From positions 62,001 through 126,000 of the forward strand of contig NZ_RAQQ01000018.1 of assembly GCF_003610785.1 (NCBI RefSeq): a stretch of DNA of 64,000 bases, written 5' to 3'. How positions within the stretch are numbered: position 1 is the stretch's first letter; every line of letters starts with the position of its first letter. A model generated the notes under the pieces. The model was not told where the DNA came from and did no database searches. It was given only the letters and a program-made list of their open reading frames with translations. This document shows, piece after piece, positions 46,124 to 53,522 of the stretch. Source of the DNA: Micromonospora globbae (GTDB lineage: Bacteria; Actinomycetota; Actinomycetes; Mycobacteriales; Micromonosporaceae). A program made the position numbers and the translations under genes.

Positions 46124-46513
46124 TCACTTGAGGGTGACCTTGGCGCCCTCACCCTCGAGCTTGGCCTTGGCCTTGTCGGCGGTCTCCTTGTTGACCTTCT
46201 CCAGGACCGGCTTCGGCGCGCCCTCGACCAGGTCCTTGGCCTCCTTGAGGCCCAGGCCGGTCAGCTCACGCACGACCTTGATGACCTGGATCTTCTTGCC
46301 ACCGTCGGCGTCGAGGATGACGTCGAACTCGTCCTTCTCCTCCTCGGCCGGGGCGGCGGCACCGCCGGCGGCCGGGGCACCCGCGGCCACGGCGACCGGG
46401 GCGGCGGCGGTGACCTCGAAGGTCTCCTCGAACTGCTTCACGAACTCGGAGAGCTCGATCAGCGTCATCTCCTTGAACGCGTCGAGCAGCTCTTCGGTGC
46501 TGAGCTTCGCCAT
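46124..46513 (-). CDS. rplL: 50S ribosomal protein L7/L12
   Basis: 129 residues. Forms the flexible stalk dimers that recruit translation GTPases. N-terminal dimerisation domain ([20 protein letters not shown]), an Ala/Gly-rich hinge (about 38-58) and the C-terminal domain ([20 protein letters not shown]). It follows rplJ by 54 bp. Confidence 0.98.
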   Translation of the reverse strand: MAKLSTEELLDAFKEMTLIELSEFVKQFEETFEVTAAAPVAVAAGAPAAGGAAAPAEEEKDEFDVILDADGGKKIQVIKVVRELTGLGLKEAKDLVEGAPKPVLEKVNKETADKAKAKLEGEGAKVTLK

Positions 46514-46567
46514 GTCTGGCGTCCTTTCCAACTTGAGTTACTAAGACTGAACGGGCACCGGGAGGCC

Positions 46568-47113
46568 TCAGGCCGCCTCGGCGCCCTCCTTCTCGCGCTT
46601 CTCCGCCAGGGCGGCCGCCGCACGGGCGGCCTTGGAGAGCGGGGCCTGGAACAGGGCCGCGGCCTTGCTCAGGTTGCCCTTCATGGCGCCGGCCAGCTTG
46701 GCCAGCAGCACCTCGCGGGACTCCAGGTCGGCGAGCTTCGTGACCTCGGCCGCGGAAATGGCCTTGCCCTCGAAGACGCCGCCCTTGATGACGAGCTTCG
46801 GGTTGGCCTTCGCGAAGTCGCGAAGCCCCTTCGCCGCCTCGACGACGTCGCCCGAAACGAAAGTCAGCGCGGTAGGACCGGTGAACAGCTCGTCGAGGCC
46901 GGAGATGCCTGCCTCGGACGCGGCACGCTTGGCCAGCGTGTTCTTCGCGACCGTGTAGGTGGTCTCCTTGCCGAGCGAGCGTCGCAGCTGCGTGAGCTGG
47001 GAAACCGTCAGACCGCGGTACTCGGTCAGCACCGTGGCGCCCGCGTTGCGGAAGCTCTCGGTCAGCTCGGCGACGGCCGTGGCCTTGTCGGCCCGGATCG
47101 GCTTGTCCGCCAT
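46568..47113 (-). CDS. rplJ: 50S ribosomal protein L10
   Basis: 181 residues. Anchors the L7/L12 stalk to 23S rRNA. The N-terminal domain ([22 protein letters not shown]) and the C-terminal helix that binds L12 dimers are present. In other bacteria L10 (with L12) represses its own leader. Here a leader of about 250 nt with two hairpins precedes it. ATG at 47113 chosen; the in-frame upstream extension has no resemblance to L10. Confidence 0.97.
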   Translation of the reverse strand: MADKPIRADKATAVAELTESFRNAGATVLTEYRGLTVSQLTQLRRSLGKETTYTVAKNTLAKRAASEAGISGLDELFTGPTALTFVSGDVVEAAKGLRDFAKANPKLVIKGGVFEGKAISAAEVTKLADLESREVLLAKLAGAMKGNLSKAAALFQAPLSKAARAAAALAEKREKEGAEAA

Positions 47114-47423
47114 GTCCCTCCTCTCTCGTTGCTCGAGGCTGGTCGCCGTCGGGAACGGGCGCTCACGACGGCGGCTCAGGAAGCGCGACAACGAGAAAAG
47201 CCCCGGCGCGGGGCGCACGGGGCGAGGGCCGGCGACGCGGGCACGGTCGGCGGGCCGTGCTGCACTGCCGATTTTCGCTTGCCGCCCTGCGCGGGTCGCC
47301 CGTCGTCGCGGGACCTTCGACCGTGCCGAGGCACGGTGACCAGCGGTCTCTGGGTGGAACTTCGCGCCAAGGTTACGCGACCCGCACCGGAAGCGCCAAA
47401 TCGCCCCCGTGCTGTGCGCCGGC
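47114..47423 (-). other. rplJ leader and promoter region
   Basis: 310 bp without a gene. It contains the rplJ promoter (47399-47370) and two hairpins in the leader: ACCGTGCC/GGCACGGT at 47320-47337, and GCACGG/CCGTGC at 47241-47260. These are candidate elements for L10 autoregulation; that is inference. Confidence 0.6.
47370..47399 (-). promoter_or_regulatory. rplJL promoter
   Basis: - strand -35 TTGGCG (47399-47394), 18-nt spacer, -10 TAACCT (47375-47370). It implies a leader of about 250 nt before rplJ. Confidence 0.6.
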
Positions 47424-48113
47424 TCACATGCGCGACCGGCGCCACCAGACGTAGCCGGCCAGGGCCACGGCGCTCCAGGCCATCGCCCAGACGGTGAGCA
47501 GCGCCGCGGTCGTCGCCGGGAGCGCCCCGGCAGTGGCTCGGGCGGTCGCCATGATCGGGGGCGCCAGCCAGGGCACCGCCGAGCCGCTCAGGCCGAGCAC
47601 GACCGCGCCGACCCCGCCGAGGGCCAGCACCGCGACGCCGTACCCGGCACTGCCCGTGCAGGCGCGGCTCGCGAGCGCCCCGAGCAGCACCGCCGGGGGT
47701 ACGGCCAGCAGGTGCGCCCAGAGCCCGAGGAGCAGACCGACGGCGATCGACCGGTCGCCCGGCTCGACCGGGCCGGTGACACCGCCGACCAGCCACGGGA
47801 AGACCAGCGCGACGGCGACCGTGCCGAGTGCCGCCACCACGGCGGCGAGCAGCCCGGCGATCCGCTCGCGCCGGGCGCCGACCGTCACCTGGGCGAGCCG
47901 ACGCTGCCCGTCCGGCTCCGCGTCCAGCAGCACCTTGGTCTGCCAGGCGAGCACCGGGAACAGGACCACCGCCGAGACGCCGTACGCCTCACCGGCCTGT
48001 GCCCGCCCGCCGCCGTAGAGGGTGCCGAGGACGACCAGCCCGGCGAGCAGCGGCGCCACCGCCCGCCCGGTACGCAGGAACCCGGCCAGCCGGAGCCGGA
48101 GCAGCGCGGTCAC
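47424..48113 (-). CDS. membrane permease of an ABC exporter
   Basis: 229 residues, almost entirely hydrophobic, with about six transmembrane helices ([20 protein letters not shown], and the last near [15 protein letters not shown]). No closer family can be named. Its ATG overlaps the stop of the ATP-binding gene (ATGA), which strongly suggests that they form one transporter. The substrate is unknown. It sits between the rplKA and rplJL units. Confidence 0.75.
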   Translation of the reverse strand: MTALLRLRLAGFLRTGRAVAPLLAGLVVLGTLYGGGRAQAGEAYGVSAVVLFPVLAWQTKVLLDAEPDGQRRLAQVTVGARRERIAGLLAAVVAALGTVAVALVFPWLVGGVTGPVEPGDRSIAVGLLLGLWAHLLAVPPAVLLGALASRACTGSAGYGVAVLALGGVGAVVLGLSGSAVPWLAPPIMATARATAGALPATTAALLTVWAMAWSAVALAGYVWWRRSRM

Positions 48114-48946
48114 CGGACCACCTCGTCCGCCGGATCCGCCGGGCGGGCACCCGGCACGGGCTCCCGGACGTCGGGGCGCCCCCCATCCGGCGGCACGGGG
48201 TCGTCCGGCGGCTCACCGCCGGGGCGTACGCCCAGCACCCGGTGGCCCTCGGCCCGCAGGCGGGCGACGGTGCCGGCCACCCGCGCGGCGGCCACCTCCA
48301 CCTCGACCACGGCGAACCCGGCTCCCCCGCTCGGCGCCTCCTCGGTCACCAGGCCGTCGGCCACCGTCCACCGGCGCGCGCCGGGCAGCCGGGCGACCTC
48401 ACCCCGGTGGTCGCTGACCAGCACCGACCCGCCGGCCGTCAGCACCTCGTCGACGAGTTCGGGGACCAGCTCGCGGGCGGTGGCGTCCAGCCCCTCCCAC
48501 GGCTCGTCGAGGACGAGCAGGCCGGGTCGGCGGAGCATGGCCTGGGCCAGGCCGACCTTCTGGGCCGTCCCCTTCGACAGCTCGGGCAGGCGGACCCCGC
48601 GGAACCGGGCGAGGCCGAGCCGCTCGACCCAGGTGTCCACGGCGCGGCCGGCCTCGGACGGGGGCAGCCCGGCCATCCGGCCCATCGCGGTGAGGTAGTG
48701 CGCCACCGTGAAGGGCTGGTCGGCGGGGAACCGCTCGGGAACCCAACCGACCCGGGCCGGCCGCCCCGTCACCCGCCCCCGGCCCGGCCGGATCACCCCG
48801 GCGGCCACCTGGAGCAGGGTCGACTTCCCGACCCCGTTACGGCCGAGCACGACCGCCACCTCGCCCGCACCGAGTTCCGCGTCCGCACCCCGCAGCACCC
48901 ACGACCCCCGCCGGTGGTACCGCAGCCAGACGTTCTCCAGCCGCAT
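48110..48946 (-). CDS. ABC transporter ATP-binding protein
   Basis: 278 residues. Walker A GRNGVGKST, Q-loop region, a signature region reading LSKGTAQKV (LSKG in place of the usual LSGG), and Walker B LLVLDEPWEGLD are visible. The C-terminal 80 residues are a non-catalytic Pro/Gly-rich tail. ATG at 48946 gives the family N-terminus (MRLENVWLRYHRRG); the upstream in-frame ATGs have no added homology. Couples with the permease gene by 4-bp overlap. Confidence 0.85.
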   Translation of the reverse strand: MRLENVWLRYHRRGSWVLRGADAELGAGEVAVVLGRNGVGKSTLLQVAAGVIRPGRGRVTGRPARVGWVPERFPADQPFTVAHYLTAMGRMAGLPPSEAGRAVDTWVERLGLARFRGVRLPELSKGTAQKVGLAQAMLRRPGLLVLDEPWEGLDATARELVPELVDEVLTAGGSVLVSDHRGEVARLPGARRWTVADGLVTEEAPSGGAGFAVVEVEVAAARVAGTVARLRAEGHRVLGVRPGGEPPDDPVPPDGGRPDVREPVPGARPADPADEVVR

Positions 48947-48974
48947 GCGACGAGCCTGCCACATCACAGACGCG

Positions 48975-49008
48975 ACAGGGCGCCGCCACGGTCGTGGCGG
49001 CGCCCTGT
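48975..49008 (-). terminator. strong terminator after rplA
   Basis: A 16-bp perfect stem (48975-48990 with 48993-49008) only 14 nt past the rplA stop. It ends the rplKA transcript and lies just above the ABC exporter pair, which therefore needs its own promoter. Confidence 0.85.
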
Positions 49009-49022
49009 GACGCGGGAGGGGC

Positions 49023-49739
49023 TCAGCTCTCGGCCGAGGCCTCCTGGAGGTTCTTCACCACGTTCGGGTCGACCGGGACGCCCGGGCCCATGGTGGTGGT
49101 GAGGGTGACCTTCTTGAGGTACTTGCCCTTGGCCGCCGACGGCTTGGCCCGCAGCACCTCGTCCAGCACCGCCGCGTAGTTGTCGATCAGCTGGGCCTCG
49201 CTGAACGAGGCCTTGCCGATGATCAGGTGCAGGTTGGAGTGCTTGTCCACCCGGAAGGTGATCTTGCCGCCCTTGATGTCCTGCACCGCCTTGGCGACGT
49301 CCATGGTCACCGTGCCGGTCTTCGGGTTCGGCATGAGACCGCGCGGGCCCAGGATCCGCGCGATCCGGCCGATCTTGGCCATCTGGTCCGGCGTGGCGAT
49401 CGCCGCGTCGAACTCGAGCCACCCGCCCTGGATCCGGGCGACCAGCTCGTCGGTGCCCACCTCGTCGGCACCCGCGGCGGCGGCCTCCTCGGCCTTCGCG
49501 CCAGCGGCGAACACGATCACGCGGGCGGTCTTGCCGGTGCCGTGCGGCAGGTTGACCGTGCCGCGGACCATCTGGTCCGCCTTGCGGGGGTCGACGCCGA
49601 GGCGCATCGCGACCTCGACCGTGGCGTCGAACTTGACGGAGGTGGTCTCCTTGGCCAGCTTCACGGCCTCGGCGGGGGTGTAGAGCTTGGACCGGTCGAT
49701 GAGCTCGGCGGCCTTGCGGTAGCTCTTGCTGCGCTGCAT
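49023..49739 (-). CDS. rplA: 50S ribosomal protein L1
   Basis: 238 residues. Forms the L1 stalk that guides tRNA exit; in E. coli it also represses rplKA. Conserved motifs [14 protein letters not shown] and [14 protein letters not shown] are present. Starts [20 protein letters not shown]. Confidence 0.97.
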   Translation of the reverse strand: MQRSKSYRKAAELIDRSKLYTPAEAVKLAKETTSVKFDATVEVAMRLGVDPRKADQMVRGTVNLPHGTGKTARVIVFAAGAKAEEAAAAGADEVGTDELVARIQGGWLEFDAAIATPDQMAKIGRIARILGPRGLMPNPKTGTVTMDVAKAVQDIKGGKITFRVDKHSNLHLIIGKASFSEAQLIDNYAAVLDEVLRAKPSAAKGKYLKKVTLTTTMGPGVPVDPNVVKNLQEASAES

Positions 49740-49822
49740 GTCTTGGTTACTCCTGTGGTCTCTGGCGGGCCGCGCCGTGTGCGCGCCCTCCCACGATCCG
49801 TACGGGTCGGTGCGGGCCGGGA

Positions 49823-50254
49823 TCAGTCGGTGACGGTGATGCCCATCGAGCGGGCGGTACCGGCGATGATCCGCTCGGCGTGGTCGAGGTCGTTGGCGTT
49901 GAGGTCGGCCATCTTCCGCTCGGCGATCTCCCGCAGCTGGGCGCGGCTCACCGAGCCGACCTTGTCGCGCTGCGGCACGCCCGAGCCCTTCTGCACGCCG
50001 GCGGCCTTGATCAGCAGCCGGGCGGCGGGCGGGGTCTTCAGCACGAAGGTGAAGGACCGGTCCTCGTACACGCTGATCTCGGCGGGGACGATGTCGCCCC
50101 GCTGCGACTCGGTCTGCGCGTTGTAGGACTTGCAGAACTCCATGATGTTCACGCCGTGCTGACCGAGCGCGGGGCCGACCGGCGGCGCCGGGGTGGCCTG
50201 GCCCGCCGGCAGCTGAAGCGTGAACGTCTTGACGAGCTTCTTCTTCGGAGGCAT
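49823..50254 (-). CDS. rplK: 50S ribosomal protein L11
   Basis: 143 residues. Part of the GTPase-associated centre and the thiopeptide-binding site. The proline-rich loop of the N-terminal domain ([19 protein letters not shown]) is wild type, as is the C-terminal rRNA-binding domain. It is separated from nusG by a terminator-like hairpin. Confidence 0.97.
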   Translation of the reverse strand: MPPKKKLVKTFTLQLPAGQATPAPPVGPALGQHGVNIMEFCKSYNAQTESQRGDIVPAEISVYEDRSFTFVLKTPPAARLLIKAAGVQKGSGVPQRDKVGSVSRAQLREIAERKMADLNANDLDHAERIIAGTARSMGITVTD

Positions 50255-50346
50255 GTCTCTTCCTGGGGCTTGGAACTGGGATTGGTGCTCGCTGGCACCG
50301 CCCTGCGGGCGCGCACGGTCAGCGCGGCGCGAGGCAGCGACGTTCA

Positions 50347-50352
50347 AGGGTA
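50347..50352 (-). promoter_or_regulatory. possible -10 of an rplKA promoter
   Basis: TACCCT on the - strand, in the nusG-rplK gap and downstream of the nusG terminator. No good -35 lies at 17-18 nt, so this is tentative. Confidence 0.35.
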
Positions 50353-50400
50353 GCGCAGGCCCGGTTCCGCCCGACCGGCGAGGTCGAGCGGAAACGGCCG

Positions 50401-50434
50401 CGCCGGCGGCGGGAGGGGTCTCCCACCGCCGGCG
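50401..50434 (-). terminator. terminator-like hairpin after nusG
   Basis: A 15-position stem (50401-50415 with 50420-50434) with one C-A mismatch, around loop GGGT, 7 nt past the nusG stop. Confidence 0.65.
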
Positions 50435-50440
50435 GCCGGA

Positions 50441-51163
50441 TCAGATCTTGGCGACCTGGTTGAAGTTCAGCTCGACCGGCGTCTCCCGGCCGAAGATCGA
50501 CACCAGCACCTTGAGCTTCTGCTGGTCGGCGTTGATCTCGCTGATCGTCGCCGGCAGCGACGCGAAGGCGCCGTCGGTGACGGTGACCGAGTCGCCGACC
50601 TCGAAGTCGAGGACCTTGACCTCCGGCTTCGCCTTCTTCTGCTCGGTCTCCACCGCCGGGGCCAGCCACTTGAGCACCTCGTCGAGGGAGAGCGGCGCCG
50701 GACGGTCGGCCCGGTCGGTCGCCCCCACGAAGCCGGTGACCCCCGGGGTGTTGCGCACGCAGGAGTAGGACTCGGCGGTCAGCTCCATCCGGACCAGGAT
50801 GTAGCCCGGGAAGACCTTCGCCTGGACCTGTGACCGCTTGCCGTTCTTGACCTCGACCTCTTCCCGGGTCGGCACCTCGACCTGGTAGATGTAGTCCTCC
50901 ATGTCGAGGCTCGTGATGCGGGTCTCGAGGTTGGTCTTGACCTTGTTCTCGTAGCCGGCGTAGGAGTGCACCACGTACCAGTCGCCCGGCGCGTAGCGCA
51001 GCTTCTGGCGCAGCTCGGCGACCGGGTCGAACTCCTCGTCCGACGGAGCCTCGGTGGTCGGGATTTCCGGGTCGCTGGCGGCCTCGACCGACTCGTCGTT
51101 CGCCGCCGTCGCCACCGTGGACTGCTCGTCCGCGGGCTCGGCGGTCTCGTCGTACTCAGGCAC
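50441..51163 (-). CDS. nusG: transcription elongation/termination factor NusG
   Basis: 240 residues. An acidic N-terminal extension (about 1-55, typical of actinobacteria) precedes the NGN domain ([20 protein letters not shown]) and the C-terminal KOW domain ([20 protein letters not shown]) that contacts S10 or Rho. It follows secE by 38 bp. Confidence 0.97.
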   Translation of the reverse strand: MPEYDETAEPADEQSTVATAANDESVEAASDPEIPTTEAPSDEEFDPVAELRQKLRYAPGDWYVVHSYAGYENKVKTNLETRITSLDMEDYIYQVEVPTREEVEVKNGKRSQVQAKVFPGYILVRMELTAESYSCVRNTPGVTGFVGATDRADRPAPLSLDEVLKWLAPAVETEQKKAKPEVKVLDFEVGDSVTVTDGAFASLPATISEINADQQKLKVLVSIFGRETPVELNFNQVAKI

Positions 51164-51201
51164 GCTCGCTCACTTCCGTCACTATCGGCTGGTACAGCCG
51201 C

Positions 51202-51579
51202 TCAGCTGGGGTTGCCGAAGACCCACAGCACGCCCTTGGCGAAGCCGTAGTCCAGGACAGCCACGATCGTCAGCACCACCGCGACGAAGGTGACCACCAC
51301 GGCCGTGTAGGTCAGCAACTCCTTGCGGGTCGGCCAGATGACCTTACGCAGTTCGGCCACGACCTCGCGGAAGAACCGGGCGATGCGGCCGAACAGGCCC
51401 ACCCGGTCGGTCTCCGTCCGGGTCTTCGGCTTGTCCGCCGACTCGGCGCGGGCACGGGACCGCGTCGCGGTGCCGCCGCGGGAAACCGGCTCGTCCGCGC
51501 CGGTGGCGTCGTCGTCGACGGTCTCGTCGTGCAGACGATCGTCGCCGGCGTCCTCGCCGCGCCGCTTGCTCTCGGCCAC
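51202..51579 (-). CDS. secE: preprotein translocase subunit SecE
   Basis: 125 residues. A charged N-terminal region (about 1-65) is followed by the conserved amphipathic SecE helix (REVVAELRKVIWPTRKELLT) and one transmembrane helix (about 95-118). It clamps SecY in the translocon. GTG at 51579 chosen: GGAGG lies 5 nt upstream. Confidence 0.95.
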   Translation of the reverse strand: MAESKRRGEDAGDDRLHDETVDDDATGADEPVSRGGTATRSRARAESADKPKTRTETDRVGLFGRIARFFREVVAELRKVIWPTRKELLTYTAVVVTFVAVVLTIVAVLDYGFAKGVLWVFGNPS

Positions 51580-51791
51580 TTCGCCCTCCGTCGCGGGAAT
51601 CTCGGGTTCGCACGCCCGGGGGCGTGCGCGGCGCTGGTCGCGCCGGCCGGACCAACCGTCCCGCGACGGGCCGCGGCCGGCGGATCGGCCGGCGGCCCGA
51701 TGCCTCCGAGCCACCCCGCCGATGCCACCACCACGGGCCGTACGCCACCTTCTCGGCGACGCGACCCACGGGAACGGTCAGGCCTGAGGCG

Positions 51792-51864
<73 letters not shown>

Positions 51865-51931
51865 GTGCGGCAACGCTCGCCCTGCCCGACCACACGCGGC
51901 CGAGCAGGGGTCACTTGCCCCACGGCGGACC

Positions 51932-51961
51932 AGTGTACGGGTAGGCACCCGACTTTCCCAA
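51932..51961 (-). promoter_or_regulatory. candidate tRNA-Trp/secE promoter
   Basis: - strand -35 TTGGGA (51961-51956), 18-nt spacer, -10 TACACT (51937-51932), about 70 bp above the tRNA-Trp. Confidence 0.55.
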
Positions 51962-51993
51962 CCGGTCCACCCCCATCGCGCGTCGGGTCGCGG

Positions 51994-52386
51994 TCAGCGG
52001 GCCGTGCGCACGGTCGCCCGGGCCTGGGAGAGCACCTTCTCGCCCCCGCACGTGGCCGTGATGTCGAGCCGGGTGAGGCCGTCCTCGGTGACCTCGCGGA
52101 CCACCGCGGTCACCTCGATCTCGGTGCCCTGGTCGTCGTCGGGCACCACGACGGGCCGGGTGAACCGGACGCCGTAGTCGACCACCGCGTCCGGAGCGCC
52201 GGCCCACTCGGTCACCGCCCGCCCGACCAGGGCCATGGTGAACATGCCGTGGGCGATCACCCCGGGCAGGCCGACCTTCGTCGCGATCCGGTCGCTCCAG
52301 TGGATCGGGTTGAAGTCGCCCGAGGCGCCCGCGTAGCGGACCAGGTCCGCGCGGGTCACCCGGAACGTCCTGGCTGGCAGCTCCAC
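51994..52386 (-). CDS. MaoC-like hot-dog dehydratase (HadB-like)
   Basis: 130 residues. Single hot-dog domain with the hydratase catalytic pair in GDFNPIHWSD (Asp, His) and the conserved AHGMFTM helix, like mycobacterial HadB, which with HadA or HadC dehydrates beta-hydroxyacyl-ACP. This organism is not expected to make mycolic acids, so the substrate is unknown. GTG start chosen because GGGAGG lies 6 nt upstream. It overlaps the end of the HadA-like gene. Confidence 0.85.
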   Translation of the reverse strand: MELPARTFRVTRADLVRYAGASGDFNPIHWSDRIATKVGLPGVIAHGMFTMALVGRAVTEWAGAPDAVVDYGVRFTRPVVVPDDDQGTEIEVTAVVREVTEDGLTRLDITATCGGEKVLSQARATVRTAR

Positions 52387-52387
52387 G

Positions 52388-52834
52388 TCAGGCCTCCCCA
52401 CGTACGACGAGCTTGGACCAGACCGCCACCACCGGCTCCCCGGCGGCGGTGGTGATGTCGGTGCGGGTGGTCAGGAAGCCGTGCCCGCCCCGCGTGGTGA
52501 TGTCCTCGATGGTGCTCACGCAGACCAGCTCGTCGCCGGCCACCACCGGCCGGGTGTACGCGAACCGCTGGTCGCCGTGCACCACGCGGCTGTAGTCGAC
52601 GCCCAGCGCCGGGTCCTCGACGATCTTCTGGGTGGCGGCCATGGTCACCACGAAGGGGAAGGTGGGCGGGGCCACCACGTCGGGGTGGCCGAGCGCCCGG
52701 GCGGCCTCGGGGTCGTGGTGGGCCGGATCGGTGGCGCCGATGGCGGTGGCGAACTCGCGGATCTTCTCTCGGCCCACCTGGTAGGGGGCGGTCGGCGGGT
52801 ACGTCCGGCCGACGTAGGACGGGTCCAGGGACAT
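52388..52834 (-). CDS. MaoC-like hot-dog protein (HadA-like)
   Basis: 148 residues. Corresponds to the N-terminal, non-catalytic type of hot-dog subunit (SYVGRTYPPTAPYQVGREKI, VHGDQRFAYTRPVVAGDELV); it lacks the Asp-His catalytic pair and probably binds substrate as the partner of the HadB-like protein. A third hadC gene is absent. TAGTTT lies 6 nt before the ATG, suggesting a leaderless start, and there is no Shine-Dalgarno. A 14-bp inverted repeat overlaps the expected -35 region. Confidence 0.85.
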   Translation of the reverse strand: MSLDPSYVGRTYPPTAPYQVGREKIREFATAIGATDPAHHDPEAARALGHPDVVAPPTFPFVVTMAATQKIVEDPALGVDYSRVVHGDQRFAYTRPVVAGDELVCVSTIEDITTRGGHGFLTTRTDITTAAGEPVVAVWSKLVVRGEA

Positions 52835-52840
52835 GCCGCG

Positions 52841-52846
52841 AAACTA
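52841..52846 (-). promoter_or_regulatory. candidate -10 for a leaderless hadA-like mRNA
   Basis: TAGTTT on the - strand, followed by 6 nt and the ATG. No -35 consensus; the -35 position falls inside an inverted repeat. Confidence 0.4.
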
Positions 52847-52857
52847 CACGCAAAGCG

Positions 52858-52922
52858 CGATCGCCGATCTGCGCGGTCGGTGGCGGGCGGATGCCGCGCC
52901 GGACCGGTCAGATCGGCGATCG
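52858..52922 (-). repeat. long inverted repeat between rpmG and hadA-like gene
   Basis: CGATCGCCGATCTG (52858-52871) and its perfect complement (52909-52922) flank a 37-nt GC-rich loop that can itself fold. It begins 38 nt past the rpmG stop. It could be an rpmG terminator, an RNA element, or a pair of protein-binding sites at the hadA promoter. Confidence 0.75.
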
Positions 52923-52960
52923 GTGAAGCGTACGGGTGGCCGGGCGGTGCCGGCCGGAGG

Positions 52961-53128
52961 TCAGCGCGTCTCGCGGTGGAGGGTGTGCCGACCGTCCCGG
53001 GGGCAGAACTTCTTCAGCTCGATGCGGTCCGGGTCGTTACGGCGGTTCTTGCGCGTGATGTAGTTGCGCTCCTTGCACTCCACACACGCCAAAGTGATCT
53101 TCGGCCGGACATCGGTCGCCTTCGCCAC
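52961..53128 (-). CDS. rpmG: 50S ribosomal protein L33
   Basis: 55 residues: [20 protein letters not shown], then [20 protein letters not shown] and [15 protein letters not shown]. The first zinc pair CVEC is intact, but the second reads CPRD instead of CPxC, so one ligand is lost. GTG start at the family N-terminus. It lies just before hadA, as in mycobacteria. Confidence 0.93.
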   Translation of the reverse strand: MAKATDVRPKITLACVECKERNYITRKNRRNDPDRIELKKFCPRDGRHTLHRETR

Positions 53129-53167
53129 GGCGGAGCGCCTTCCTCGCTAACGGTTAGAACTACGGCG

Positions 53168-53187
53168 CATCAGCGTACGTGCTGATG
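53168..53187 (-). other. hairpin upstream of rpmG
   Basis: CATCAGC, GTACGT, GCTGATG: a perfect 7-bp stem whose loop is itself self-complementary, 40 nt before the rpmG start. It could be leader structure or an operator. Confidence 0.4.
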
Positions 53188-53204
53188 ACGCGGACATGCA
53201 AAGT

Positions 53205-53221
53205 GGGCGCCTGTGGCGCCC
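53205..53221 (-). terminator. hairpin after tRNA-Met
   Basis: GGGCGCC, TGT, GGCGCCC, with a competing outer AGTGGG/CCCACT pair. About 40 nt past the tRNA-Met 3' end; likely terminator or processing site of the tRNA transcript. Confidence 0.5.
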
Positions 53222-53260
53222 CTCCCACTGACCACCGGGAACACGCCCGGAGGACGAGAG

Positions 53261-53333
53261 TAGCGGTGGCCGGACTTGAACCGGCGACACAGCGATTATG
53301 AGCCGCTTGCTCTGCCATCTGAGCTACACCGCC
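53261..53333 (-). tRNA. tRNA-Met (CAT), elongator
   Basis: 73 nt. Acceptor GGCGGTG/CACCGCT with a G-U first pair and A73, anticodon CAT in CTCATAA, T-loop GTTCAAGT. The paired first position distinguishes it from initiator tRNA. No encoded CCA. Confidence 0.92.
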
Positions 53334-53356
53334 GTGGTGGGTCCAGCTGACCCTCG

Positions 53357-53429
53357 AGCCCCCTTACGGAATCGAACCGTAGACCTTCTCCTTACCATGG
53401 AGACGCTCTGCCGACTGAGCTAAGGGGGC
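53357..53429 (-). tRNA. tRNA-Thr (GGT)
   Basis: 73 nt. Acceptor GCCCCCT/AGGGGGC with T73, D-loop TAGCTCAGTCGGCAGAG, anticodon GGT in ATGGTAA, T-loop GTTCGATT. No encoded CCA. It lies 23 bp above tRNA-Met and is transcribed with it. Confidence 0.95.
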
Positions 53430-53462
53430 CTGCGCGATCTCCCCGTGGGGCGCGCAGAGGTA

Positions 53463-53491
53463 AGAGTACACGGCTGCACCCCGCACGCGAA
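53463..53491 (-). promoter_or_regulatory. candidate tRNA-Thr/tRNA-Met promoter
   Basis: - strand -35 TTCGCG (53491-53486), 17-nt spacer, -10 TACTCT (53468-53463), 34 bp above tRNA-Thr. The -10 is good; the -35 is weak. Confidence 0.45.
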
Positions 53492-53522
53492 ATCGGATCC
53501 CCCGCCGTGGCGTCGGCGCAGG

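Noticed and set aside
53261-53429. Possible tRNA-fMet or attachment site at the tRNA pair
   Set aside because: The first acceptor pair is G-U, so this is elongator tRNA-Met, and no integrase or direct repeat of a tRNA end was seen nearby.
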